A stretch of DNA of 64,000 nt from Streptomyces sp. NBC_01268 (GTDB lineage Bacteria; Actinomycetota; Actinomycetes; Streptomycetales; Streptomycetaceae): assembly GCF_036240795.1 (NCBI RefSeq), contig NZ_CP108454.1:7748001-7812000 (forward strand). Direction: 5' to 3'. This document shows positions 8,236 through 16,811 of the stretch, piece after piece (the stretch's first letter is position 1; each line of letters opens with the position of its first letter). The notes beneath the pieces were generated by a model. It saw nothing but the letters and a program-made list of their open reading frames with translations, searched no databases and was not told the DNA's origin. Made by a program: the position numbers and the translations under genes.

Positions 8236-10335
8236 TCAAGCCTGGTCGTCCGTCGGTGTCGAGGCCGGCGAATGGCGACCCTCAGTGACCTGGGCGAGGA
8301 GGAGCACGGTGTCGTCGGTCGGGCCGGTCGGGAGCAGGTGTGTGAGGATGCTGTCCGCCCTCTCTTCCAACGTACCCGTAACACCGGCCAGTTGGGTGCG
8401 GAGTGCTTCGATGCCTTCGTCGATGTCCTTGCCGCGCGCCTCGATGAGGCCGTCGGTGCACAGGGCCAGGATGTCTCCCTGGTGGAGTGCGATCTCGATC
8501 GTGCCGAAGGGGAAGCCGCCGACACCGAGGGGGACTCCCAGCACGTCGTCGATGATTCTCACCGTGCCGTTCGGCCGGCGTACGAGGGGCGGGGGGTGGC
8601 CGGCGTTCGCGATGTGGGCTCGGCCCGTTTCGGGCTCGTAGCGGATGTAGAGGCAGGTCGCCAGCTCGATGCCCGCCTCCTGGGCGCAGGCGTCGAGTTC
8701 CGCGAGGAGGTCGTCGGGTTCGAGGTTCTGGCGGGCCAGTGCCTTGGCGGTGATCCGTAGCCTGCCCATCGCCGCGGCCGCCGGTACGCCGTGTCCCATG
8801 ACGTCGCCGACCACGAGGGCCACCCGTCCGCCCGGCAGGTCGATCACGTCGTACCAGTCGCCCCCGACCTCCGTGAGGTGGCTGCCGGGGAGGTAGCGGT
8901 GGGCGATGCGCAGCGACGGGCTGGTCGCCAGGTTGGTGGGGAGCAGCGCGCGCTGGAGGGTGAGCGCGATCTCCTGGACCTGGCTGTAGAGGCGGGCGTT
9001 GTCCAGGCACAGGGCGGCGCGCGAGGCGAGTTCGCCGGCCAGGCTGAGGTCCTGCTCGGTGAAGGCAGGGCGGGCGGCGGAGCGGCCGAACATGGTGATT
9101 CCCTGGACCGTACCCCGGGCGATGAGGGGAGCGATGAGGAGGCAGGTCAGGCCGCTGTCGATCAGCAACCGACTCCGGGCCTGGTGGATCACGGTCCGGG
9201 TCATGAACTCCTCGTTCACGGGGACGCAGACGGGCAGCCCCGTTCTCAGTGTCTCGTGGATCGTGGAGCCCGGTGGGTACGTCACGCGTTCCAGTCCGCC
9301 GACGAGTTCGGGGGCCGGAGGCGGCAGGCTGGTACCGGATGCGATGCGTCGCGTGACCAGGGGCATGTCCGGGTCGAACATCTCGGGTTCGTCCATCCAC
9401 TCCACGACTTCCACGACGGAGGCGTCGGCGAACTCCGGAACAGCTGCTCCGACCAGCTCACGGGCGGTGACGTCCACGTCCAGTGTGGTGCCGATCCGGG
9501 CCGCGGCCCGGTCCAGCAGAGCCAGCCGCTGCCGTCCGGCCGTCGCTTCCACGATGGCCTGCTCGCGGTCGGTGACGTCCACGAGGAGACCGCCCAGCCC
9601 CGGCCGCGTATCGCCCGCCTGGCTCAGGGGGAAGAAGCTCACCGACCGCACCTGGTCCCGGTCGGGGCGGCCCGGTGTGCGAAGTACGACCAATGCGCTC
9701 ACGACGGGCCGCCCCTCGTCGGCGACGGCGTGCAGCATGCGCTGGTACTCGCCGCCGTCGGACGTGATCATGAAGTCTTCCACGCTGCGTCCGATGTGGT
9801 CCTCGATCGGGATCCCGTCCATGTCGGCGAGGGCCTGGTTGAGGTGGGCGTAGCGCAGGTCCTCATCGAGCATGACGAGGCCGATCGGGCACGTCTCGAA
9901 GAGTGCGTCGAGGAAGGCGAGGTTGGTCTTCACACGGTCGAGTTCGTCGCCTCTGCTGGCCAGGCCGACGATGACGGAGCGGCCTTTGTCGCCCGTCACG
10001 GGGAAGACCCGGAATCCGCAGTCGAAGACCGTGCCGTCCTGGCGCAGGGCGGGCATTCTTACCCGCCAGTAGCCCAGGGTGCGGCCACGTTCCGCGAGCC
10101 GTTCCGCCGCACTGGTCCCGTCCACGGGGGCGGCGGGGAAAAGGGTGGCGGCGGGCTTGGAAAGGACGTCCCCGGCCTCGTATCCGAAGAGCCTCTGCGC
10201 TCCGGGTCCCCAGTAGCAGATCCGGTCCTCTTCATCCATCCCGAGCACGGCGACGGCCACGTGCTCCAGCAGGGTTCCCGGTTCCGACCAGATCGGACCG
10301 GGAGCCCGCGCTTCCCCCGGTGGATTCGATGACAC
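8236..10335 (-). CDS. PAS-PAS-GAF-SpoIIE (PP2C) sensor phosphatase
   Basis: A 699-residue cytoplasmic signalling protein of the RsbU/SpoIIE type. Two PAS domains (about 20-125, LGMDEEDRICYWGPGAQRLF; about 130-255, LVMLDEDLRYAHLNQALADM) are followed by a GAF domain (about 265-445) and a PP2C phosphatase (about 480-690). Metal-binding Asp residues are in GGDWYDVIDLPGGR and VVGDVMGHG, with LCTDGLIEAR and TDDTVLLLA near the end. The GTG at 10335 has AAAGGA 7 nt upstream; an ATG at 10434 gives 33 more residues without a visible ribosome site. It presumably dephosphorylates an anti-sigma-factor antagonist in response to a small-molecule or redox signal; no kinase or antagonist gene is nearby. Confidence 0.9.
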   Translation of the reverse strand: MSSNPPGEARAPGPIWSEPGTLLEHVAVAVLGMDEEDRICYWGPGAQRLFGYEAGDVLSKPAATLFPAAPVDGTSAAERLAERGRTLGYWRVRMPALRQDGTVFDCGFRVFPVTGDKGRSVIVGLASRGDELDRVKTNLAFLDALFETCPIGLVMLDEDLRYAHLNQALADMDGIPIEDHIGRSVEDFMITSDGGEYQRMLHAVADEGRPVVSALVVLRTPGRPDRDQVRSVSFFPLSQAGDTRPGLGGLLVDVTDREQAIVEATAGRQRLALLDRAAARIGTTLDVDVTARELVGAAVPEFADASVVEVVEWMDEPEMFDPDMPLVTRRIASGTSLPPPAPELVGGLERVTYPPGSTIHETLRTGLPVCVPVNEEFMTRTVIHQARSRLLIDSGLTCLLIAPLIARGTVQGITMFGRSAARPAFTEQDLSLAGELASRAALCLDNARLYSQVQEIALTLQRALLPTNLATSPSLRIAHRYLPGSHLTEVGGDWYDVIDLPGGRVALVVGDVMGHGVPAAAAMGRLRITAKALARQNLEPDDLLAELDACAQEAGIELATCLYIRYEPETGRAHIANAGHPPPLVRRPNGTVRIIDDVLGVPLGVGGFPFGTIEIALHQGDILALCTDGLIEARGKDIDEGIEALRTQLAGVTGTLEERADSILTHLLPTGPTDDTVLLLAQVTEGRHSPASTPTDDQA

Positions 10336-10860
10336 CAGGTGTCCTTTCCCGCGCACACGCCGCAGCGGAGTGCCCCACTCACCGGCGGACTGGAGCCTTA
10401 CGTCAATTCTGCTCGCCGTCTGAGGTTCGGACATCACGGAGACAGCACGCCGACCGAGGAGGGGAGGGGCGGTGGGGCGCGAGGGAATCCGACCCCCTCA
10501 TGGCCTACGCGGACGACGGGCAGATCCTGCGGGCCGTGCACGTCGCGGCCGGCGACGGCGGACTGATCACGATGTACGCCGGGACAACGTGCGCGTTGTC
10601 GTGTGGTTCGACGACCGAGGGCCAGCCGTCGGGCGGCCCGGCACACCGGAGGCGCCTGACGGCGAAGCCAGGGACGGGGCTGGCGACGTGCCAGGTGAGC
10701 TGGTCGGGGATCTGCCGACCGCCGCCCGCTCGCAGTCCGTCGCGTGTCGGCATCTGAGGGCTCCGTTCGCCCGCCGCCCTGTCGGGATCGGCCGGGTCTG
10801 AACATGAACGGCTCGATACGGCCTTGATAAGTGCGTGCCGGATCCGTTGACGCCTCCCTC
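10336..10860. other. Intergenic stretch without a convincing gene
   Basis: About 525 bp between the divergent PAS-GAF-PP2C and PadR genes. On the plus strand, 10500-10590 reads MAYADDGQILRAVHV.. and continues after an apparent frame change as NVRVVVWFDDRGPAVGRPGT.., which might be a decayed gene, but I recognise no family and see no ribosome site. Promoters for both flanking genes must lie here. Confidence 0.3.
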
Positions 10861-10873
10861 TGTAGGCCCTACA
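10861..10873. promoter_or_regulatory. Candidate PadR operator palindrome
   Basis: Perfect palindrome TGTAGG-C-CCTACA, 44 bp upstream of the PadR GTG start, followed by the near direct repeats ACATAGGTGAC and ACATAGGGG at 10882-10911. PadR regulators are dimers that usually bind palindromes in their own promoters, so this is a good autoregulatory site. Inference from position and symmetry only. Confidence 0.6.
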
Positions 10874-10917
10874 ACACTAAACACATAGGTGACAGTGCAC
10901 ATAGGGGCGGTGGGTCG

Positions 10918-11517
10918 GTGAAGTTCGAGTACGTGCTGCTCGCGTTGATCGCGGGACGTCCGCGGAGCGGTTTCGATCTGGGGCGTTGGGTCGAGTCGGA
11001 GGGACAGTTCCTGCGGTCGCGGGCGCATCACAGCCAGATTTACCGGCTGCTCGGCCGGATGACGGCCGACGGCTGGGTGGCGTTCGACGTCGATCCGCGG
11101 GAGGGGCGGCCGGACGCGAAGGTGTACCGGCTCACCCCGCGCGGGAGTGAGGTGCTGTGGGGATGGGTGCGTTCGCCGTACGAACCGACCAGCCGATTCC
11201 AAGACCCGGACTTCCTGGCCCGCTTCGCCTTCACCGCACCCCTCGACCGGCAGGCCGCGATCGAGCTGATCGACACCGAACTCGCCTACCGGCGCGCCCA
11301 GATCGCCCGCAACCGCAACCGCGACCGAGACCGCGTCCTGCGCTTCGAGAGCCCGCTCCCCGAGATGGACAAGGGGCTGGCCCAGGAGGTCTTCGACGAG
11401 CTGCACGCGTACGGCTCGTCGGCGGTCGACACCTGGGTGGACTGGCTTGAGGGCATGCGGCACCGCCTCGAACAGCACCGGACGCCGGACACCGAGAGAG
11501 GGGATTCCCCCGCATGA
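10918..11517 (+). CDS. PadR family transcriptional regulator
   Basis: 199 residues. The N-terminal winged helix (about 1-85) reads FEYVLLALIAGRPRSGFDLG, HHSQIYRLLGRMTADGWV and EGRPDAKVYRLTPRGSE; the C-terminal dimerisation helices are charged (RNRNRDRDRVLRFE). The GTG at 10918 fits the family start; an upstream ATG at 10831 would add 29 unrelated residues covering the operator palindrome. Its stop overlaps the sulfatase ATG (ATGA at 11514), so it is the first gene of the sulfatase cassette and probably represses it until a substrate or phenolic-type ligand binds. Confidence 0.92.
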   Translation: MKFEYVLLALIAGRPRSGFDLGRWVESEGQFLRSRAHHSQIYRLLGRMTADGWVAFDVDPREGRPDAKVYRLTPRGSEVLWGWVRSPYEPTSRFQDPDFLARFAFTAPLDRQAAIELIDTELAYRRAQIARNRNRDRDRVLRFESPLPEMDKGLAQEVFDELHAYGSSAVDTWVDWLEGMRHRLEQHRTPDTERGDSPA

Positions 11518-13280
11518 AGGCCATCATGGTCATGTTCGACAGCCTCAATCGGCGCATGCTTCCACCGTACGGATCCGACTGGACCCATACGCCGAACTTC
11601 GCTCGCCTCGCCGAACGGGCGGTCACGTACGACAACGCGTACGCGGGTTCGCTGCCCTGCATGCCGGCCCGCCGGGAGTTGCACACCGGCCGTCACAACT
11701 TCCTGCACCGCAGCTGGGGACCGCTGGAGCCGTTCGACGACTCCATGCCCGAACTGCTCTCGCGGAACGGCGTCTACACCCATCTCGCGAGCGACCATCC
11801 GCACTACTGGGAGGACGGCGGGGCCACCTACCACGGCCGGTACAACACCTGGGAGTTCTTCCGCGGGCAGGAGGGCGACCCGTGGAAGGGCCACGTCGCC
11901 GACCCCGAGATGCCCGAGGGGCTGAAGCGGATGCGTACCCCCGCGTACCGCCAGGACTGGATCAACCGCTCCTACATGGCGACGGAGGACCGGCATCCGC
12001 AGACACTGACCTTCGACGCCGGCCTGGAGTTCGTCCGCGCCAACAAGGACGCCGACCGCTGGTTCGTACAGATCGAGACCTTCGACCCGCACGAGCCCTT
12101 CTTCTCCCACCAGCGGTACAAGGACCTCTACCCGCACGAGTACGACGGGCCGCACTTCGACTGGCCCGACTACAAGCGGGTGACCGAGAGCGACGACCAG
12201 GTGGCGCACGCCCGCTTCGAATACGCGGCGCTGCTGTCCATGTGCGACCGCTCGCTCGGCCGCGTCCTGGACACCATGGACGAACTGGAACTGTGGGACG
12301 ACACGCTCCTGATCGTCAACACCGACCACGGGTTCCTGCTGGGCGAGAAGGGATGGTGGGCCAAGTGGGTGCAGCCCTGGTACAACGAGCTCGTCCATCT
12401 GCCGCTGTTCGCCTGGGACCCGCGGCATCCGGGGGCGGCGGGCGAGCGGCGTTCGGCGCTCGTTCAGACGATCGACCTGGCGCCCACGATCCTGGAGTAC
12501 TTCGGCGTCGACCGCCCGGCCGACATGCAGGGCGTACCGCTGTCGGTCGCCGACGACACTCCCGTACGAGAAGCCGGCCTCTTCGGCGCGCACGGCGGGC
12601 ACGTCAACGTCACCGACGGTCGGTACGTGTACATGCGGGCGCCCGTCTCACCCGACAACGCCCCGCTGTACGAGCACACGTTGATGCCCACCCACATGCG
12701 CGGCCGGTTCAGCCCGGCCGAGCTGGTGGACGCGGAGCTGGCCGAGCCGTTCGGCTTCACCAAGGGCGTCCGTCCCCTGCGCACGCCCGGGCGCAGCCTC
12801 CTCAACCCCTATCAGCACGGCACTCTCCTTTTCGACCTGGCGAGCGATCCGGAGCAGCAGGCCCCGCTGGTCGACGACGAGGCCGAGCTGCGCATGGCCT
12901 CCCTGCTGGTCGGCCTGCTGAGGGAGGGGGACGCGCCGCCGAGCCAGTTCGAGCGGCTCGGGCTGCCCGCCGACGGCCCGGTGACCGAGAAGCACCTGCT
13001 GGTGCGTGCCCAGCGCGCCCAGGCCGAGCGGGCTGCGGAAGCGCTGCCGCGTCCCGAGGAGTTCCCGGCCGGGCGCCTGTCGCTGCGGACGCCGATGCGG
13101 ACCCTGATGTCCGACCCGGTCACCTCCGTCGTACTGCGCAGGCATCTGCCCAGCCTGTTCGACTCCGAGCTCCTCCAGCTCCTCGGGCCCATGCCGCTGA
13201 TCGACGTCGCGGCGGTGGCGGCCGGGGCCATGCCCCGCGACGCGCTCATGGCGGTCGCCGAGGAACTCGCCGCACTCTGA
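11514..13280 (+). CDS. Type I (formylglycine) sulfatase
   Basis: 588 residues. The alkaline phosphatase-like fold begins at residue 1 (MVMFDSLNRRMLPPYG supplies metal-binding Asp), and the activation motif is C49-M-P-A-R53 followed by ELHTGRHNF, so Cys49 must be oxidised to formylglycine. Metal ligands are visible again in IVNTDHGFLLGEKGWW. No signal peptide, so it acts in the cytoplasm on an imported sulfate ester. The C-terminal third (about 440-588) is longer than in many relatives. It is coupled to PadR by an ATGA overlap and followed by a transporter and the activating enzyme. Substrate unknown; a sulfated sugar or aryl/choline sulfate are possibilities. Confidence 0.93.
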   Translation: MKAIMVMFDSLNRRMLPPYGSDWTHTPNFARLAERAVTYDNAYAGSLPCMPARRELHTGRHNFLHRSWGPLEPFDDSMPELLSRNGVYTHLASDHPHYWEDGGATYHGRYNTWEFFRGQEGDPWKGHVADPEMPEGLKRMRTPAYRQDWINRSYMATEDRHPQTLTFDAGLEFVRANKDADRWFVQIETFDPHEPFFSHQRYKDLYPHEYDGPHFDWPDYKRVTESDDQVAHARFEYAALLSMCDRSLGRVLDTMDELELWDDTLLIVNTDHGFLLGEKGWWAKWVQPWYNELVHLPLFAWDPRHPGAAGERRSALVQTIDLAPTILEYFGVDRPADMQGVPLSVADDTPVREAGLFGAHGGHVNVTDGRYVYMRAPVSPDNAPLYEHTLMPTHMRGRFSPAELVDAELAEPFGFTKGVRPLRTPGRSLLNPYQHGTLLFDLASDPEQQAPLVDDEAELRMASLLVGLLREGDAPPSQFERLGLPADGPVTEKHLLVRAQRAQAERAAEALPRPEEFPAGRLSLRTPMRTLMSDPVTSVVLRRHLPSLFDSELLQLLGPMPLIDVAAVAAGAMPRDALMAVAEELAAL

Positions 13281-13393
13281 GCCACCGACGAATTGGCCGG
13301 TGACGGGGTTGCCGCCCCGTCACCAGCCGACACACCCCTTCTCCCCGTGCATCTCCAGCGAAGAGACCACACACCTAGAGGAAGCGAGGCGCC

Positions 13394-14734
13394 ATGCCCG
13401 AGCTTATCCACGATCCCTCCAGAACCGGACCGGCCCCGAACACCAGAGTTCCCGGCCGCTGGCGACAGCTGTCGCTCCTGGGCGGCGCCATGCTCGTCGA
13501 CAACACCGAGGCCGGCATGATCGGCGGCCTGTTCCCGGTGATCCGGCAGGCCCTCGGGCTTTCGCTCGGAGCTCTGGGCGTCCTGACCGCCGCCGGCAAA
13601 CTGATCGGCGTGATCACCACACCGCTGTGGGTGTGGGCCGCCGAGCGCTGGTCCCGCAAGGCGGTGCTCGTCCTCTGCGCCGGCATGTGGGGCGTATGGG
13701 GCATCGCCGCTGGCTTCGCGCAGAACTTCACCCAGCTCCTGCTGTTCTCGACGCTGCTCACCGCGGGATACGCCGGAGCCCACCCGATCATCACCACCTT
13801 CGTCGGTGACCTGTTCGACAGCTCGTCCCGCGGCCGGGCCGTCGGCATGCTCTTCGGGGCGACCGCGCTGGCGTCGTCGGTCTTCGCCGCGCTCAAGGGC
13901 CAGCTGGCGGGCGTGGAAGACGGGTGGCGCTGGGGCCTGTGGGCGATCGGTACGTTCAGCATCCTCTTCGGCCTCGTGCTGTGGCGGTTCCTGCGCGACC
14001 CGGGCCGGGGCGCCTCCGAGCCGCAGCTCGCCGACCTCGACCCCGCCACCCGGAACGCCACCGGCCTGGTGAACCGACGCCAGGTCGCCTCTCTCCTGAA
14101 GATCCCCACCCTGGTGGTCCTCCTCGTCTCCCGGCTCCTCTCCGGCCACCTCCTCGTCTTCTCCTTCGCCGTCGTCTTCCTCGTCGAGGTCTACGGATTC
14201 ACCACCCAGACCGCGTCCGTCGTCCTCATGCCCCTGGGGACCGGCTATTTCGCCGGAACGATCCTCGGCGGCCTGGCCGCCGACCGGGCCGCCCGCCTCA
14301 GCCCGCGCCACGGGCTGCCCGCCGTGCTCCAGGCGGCCCAGATCCTCTTCGCCGCCCTGGCATTCCTCGGCACCCAGTTCCACTACGCCGGCATCGGGCT
14401 GTACGCGCTGTTCTTCGGCCTCATGGGGGTGGCGCAGGGCGTCAACCCGGGCATCAACCGGCCGATGATCATGGCTGTGGTTCCGCCCGAGCTGCGGCCT
14501 GCGGCCTTCACCCTCTACATCTCCGTCTTCGAGGCGATCGCCTGGGCTCTGTTCGGCCTCGGCGCCGGCTTCCTCGGCGACGCGATCGGGCTGCGGCCCG
14601 TCTTCCTGTGGGTCCTGGTGATCCTGATGCTGGTCAACGGGGCGTTCCTGACCCTGCTGCACCGCACGTACGCCCGCGACACCGCCCGCCTGCAGGCCGA
14701 GCTCGACCGGCGGCGCGAGCAGGCCCTGTCATGA
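13394..14734 (+). CDS. MFS transporter of the sulfatase cassette
   Basis: 446 residues with about 12 hydrophobic segments in two halves separated by a charged loop (about residues 200-235). The conserved MFS loop reads RWSRKAVLVL in the first half and ADRAARLSPRHG in the second. AGGAAGCGAGG precedes the ATG. It sits 113 bp after the sulfatase, and its stop overlaps the FGE start by ATGA, so it is co-expressed with both. It most likely imports the sulfated substrate or exports the desulfated product; direction and substrate are inferred from context only. Confidence 0.9.
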   Translation: MPELIHDPSRTGPAPNTRVPGRWRQLSLLGGAMLVDNTEAGMIGGLFPVIRQALGLSLGALGVLTAAGKLIGVITTPLWVWAAERWSRKAVLVLCAGMWGVWGIAAGFAQNFTQLLLFSTLLTAGYAGAHPIITTFVGDLFDSSSRGRAVGMLFGATALASSVFAALKGQLAGVEDGWRWGLWAIGTFSILFGLVLWRFLRDPGRGASEPQLADLDPATRNATGLVNRRQVASLLKIPTLVVLLVSRLLSGHLLVFSFAVVFLVEVYGFTTQTASVVLMPLGTGYFAGTILGGLAADRAARLSPRHGLPAVLQAAQILFAALAFLGTQFHYAGIGLYALFFGLMGVAQGVNPGINRPMIMAVVPPELRPAAFTLYISVFEAIAWALFGLGAGFLGDAIGLRPVFLWVLVILMLVNGAFLTLLHRTYARDTARLQAELDRRREQALS

Positions 14735-15738
14735 GCCAGGGACCCTTCGCGCCGGTTCAGGGCGAGGAGGCGGAGCCGTACGCCCCCGGCACCCCAGCCG
14801 CCTGCTGCGCACCCGGACGGCGGCCCGGCCTCCCTGACGCACCTCTCCGGCTGCTCTCGCCACCGCGGCCACGGCACGACACCTCGGCCGTCGGGATGGT
14901 CATGCTGCCAGGAGGCGAGTTCCTCATGGGAACGGACGACGCGGAGGGCTTTCCCGGCGACGGTGAGGGACCCATCAGGCGGGTGCGGCTGAAGCCGTTC
15001 CTCATCGACACCCGTGCCGTCACCAACGACGCCTTCGCCCGCTTCGTCGCCGACACCGGTCACGTCACCGAAGCCGAACGCTTCGGCTGGTCGTACGTGT
15101 TCGCCGGCTTTCTGCACGCCACACTGCGGCGCGGCGCTCCACGCCCGGAACGCACCCCGTGGTGGTGCGGAGTCTCCGGGGCTGCCTGGAACAGGCCCGA
15201 GGGACCCGGAAGCACCCTGGAAGGGCGTGGAGACCATCCGGTCGTGCACGTCTCCTGGAACGACGCGGCCGCCTACGCGGCCTGGGCCGGCAAGCGTCTG
15301 CCGACCGAGGCCGAGTGGGAGTACGCCGCCCGCGGGGGCCTGGAGCAGAAGCGCTACCCCTGGGGCGACGAACTCGACCCGGACGGCATCCACCGCTGCA
15401 ACATCTGGCGGGGAACCTTCCCCGCGAAGAACACCGCCGCCGACGGCTTCCGCGGCACCGCCCCGGTCGACGCCTTCGAGCCGAACGGACACGGCCTGTA
15501 CAACACCTCGGGCAACGTGTGGGAGTGGTGCGCCGACTGGTGGACCACCGACCATCCCGCCCGGCGCCCACTGGACGATCCGGCCGGCCCCGCCACCGGA
15601 ACCGCGAAGGTCATCCGCGGCGGATCCCACCTGTGCCACCGCTCGTACTGCAACCGCTACCGCGTCGCCGCCCGCACCGCGAACACCCCGGACAGCACCA
15701 GCGGCCACGCCGGATTCCGCTGCGCCCGCAGCGCCTGA
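14731..15738 (+). CDS. Formylglycine-generating enzyme (FGE/SUMF1 family)
   Basis: 335 residues. This oxidase converts the sulfatase active-site Cys to formylglycine. The family core runs from about residue 50 (GMVMLPGGEFLMGTDDAEGF) through VVHVSWNDAAAYAAWAGKRL, PTEAEWEYAARGG and NTSGNVWEWCADWW to the C-terminal GGSHLCHRSYCNRYR. The copper-binding catalytic pair is C302 and C307 (C-x4-C), as in the characterised Streptomyces FGE. The first 45 residues are Pro/Ala-rich and may be disordered. Overlap with the MFS gene makes this a self-contained sulfatase maturation unit. Confidence 0.95.
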   Translation: MSQGPFAPVQGEEAEPYAPGTPAACCAPGRRPGLPDAPLRLLSPPRPRHDTSAVGMVMLPGGEFLMGTDDAEGFPGDGEGPIRRVRLKPFLIDTRAVTNDAFARFVADTGHVTEAERFGWSYVFAGFLHATLRRGAPRPERTPWWCGVSGAAWNRPEGPGSTLEGRGDHPVVHVSWNDAAAYAAWAGKRLPTEAEWEYAARGGLEQKRYPWGDELDPDGIHRCNIWRGTFPAKNTAADGFRGTAPVDAFEPNGHGLYNTSGNVWEWCADWWTTDHPARRPLDDPAGPATGTAKVIRGGSHLCHRSYCNRYRVAARTANTPDSTSGHAGFRCARSA

Positions 15739-15773
15739 GCACCCCGTCCCGTACGCACCGCCAGGAGACCCCC

Positions 15774-16604
15774 ATGCGCAAGAGCCGTACCTTCGGCATG
15801 CCCAGAACCCGCCTCCGTGCCCTCGCCGCCGTCCTCGCCGCGCTGACGACCACGGCTCTCGGCCTCACCACGACCGACCCCGCACACGCCGCCCCCGCCA
15901 CGGGGGTCCACTACGTGGCCCTCGGCGACTCCTACTCCGCCGGCGGCGGCTCCTCGACCACGTACCTCAACGACTGCAACCAGAGCGTCAACTCGTACCC
16001 CTACCTCTACGCGCAGCTCACCGCCCCCGCCACCTTCGACTTCCAAGCGTGCGGCGCCGCGAAGACCACCGACGTCCTCGACAAGCAGCTGGCTCCGCTG
16101 GGCGACACCACCACGCTGGTCAGCATGACCATCGGAGGCAATGACATCGGTCTCGGCACGGTCATGGCCACCTGCCTGTTCGGCAGTGACAGCGCCTGCC
16201 TCGACGCCATCGCCACCGCCGGGACCACCGCACACGCCGAACTCCCCGGCAAACTCGACACCGTCTACGACGCCATCCGCACCCGCGCCCCACAGGCCCG
16301 CGTCGTGATCCTCGGCTACCCGAGGTTCTACGACCTCGCTGCCACCGCCTGCCCCGGCATCAGCGCCACCAAGCGCACCGCGCTCAACAAGGGAGCCGAC
16401 GTCCTCAACAGCGTGATCCGCGACGAGGTCGCCCAGCACAGCGGCTTCGTCTACGAAGACGTCGCCGACCGTTTCACGGGCCACCAACTGTGCGACAGCA
16501 CCCCCTGGCTCCACGCCCTCAACTGGCCGATCGGGCAGTCCTTCCACCCCAACGCGGCCGGCCAGTCGGGCGCCTACCTGCCCGCCCTCCAGAACGCCGC
16601 CTGA
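15774..16604 (+). CDS. Secreted SGNH/GDSL-type lipase or esterase
   Basis: 276 residues. Basic N-terminus, hydrophobic stretch (about 14-35) and AHAAPA cleavage site indicate secretion. SGNH blocks are present: GDSYS (nucleophile Ser, about residue 51), MTIGGNDIG (Gly and Asn oxyanion residues) and the catalytic His in QSFHPNAAGQ near the end. Six Cys residues could form disulfides. Size and motif spacing match Streptomyces extracellular lipases such as those of S. rimosus and S. coelicolor. CAGGAGA precedes the ATG by 7 nt. It follows the FGE by 35 bp and could be read through from the sulfatase operon. Confidence 0.92.
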   Translation: MRKSRTFGMPRTRLRALAAVLAALTTTALGLTTTDPAHAAPATGVHYVALGDSYSAGGGSSTTYLNDCNQSVNSYPYLYAQLTAPATFDFQACGAAKTTDVLDKQLAPLGDTTTLVSMTIGGNDIGLGTVMATCLFGSDSACLDAIATAGTTAHAELPGKLDTVYDAIRTRAPQARVVILGYPRFYDLAATACPGISATKRTALNKGADVLNSVIRDEVAQHSGFVYEDVADRFTGHQLCDSTPWLHALNWPIGQSFHPNAAGQSGAYLPALQNAA

Positions 16605-16608
16605 ACGC

Positions 16609-16625
16609 GAGCGGGCCACCCGCTC
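16609..16625. terminator. Hairpin between convergent SGNH hydrolase and HEAT genes
   Basis: 7-bp stem GAGCGGG/CCCGCTC with a CCA loop, 4 bp after the SGNH stop. The 185 bp from here to the end of the converging minus-strand HEAT gene have no gene. It is likely the SGNH terminator. Confidence 0.5.
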
Positions 16626-16811
16626 CGGCGGCTCGGTGTGGCGGACAAGAGCGTCGTCCGCCAGCCGCCACCACTCCTCCAGCCGGCCACGCAACTGTTC
16701 CAGGCCCTCGGACGGCAGCGCGAAGACGATCTCCGCGTCGGCGAGGAGGCCCGCGACCGCTCGCCGGGCCACCTCGTCGACGCCGATCGCGAGTGGGACG
16801 TCGACGGACAG

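Noticed and set aside
12812..14662. 616-codon minus-strand frame opposite the sulfatase and MFS genes
   Set aside because: Glu/Gly/Gln-rich low-complexity translation, typical of a shadow of a membrane protein gene.
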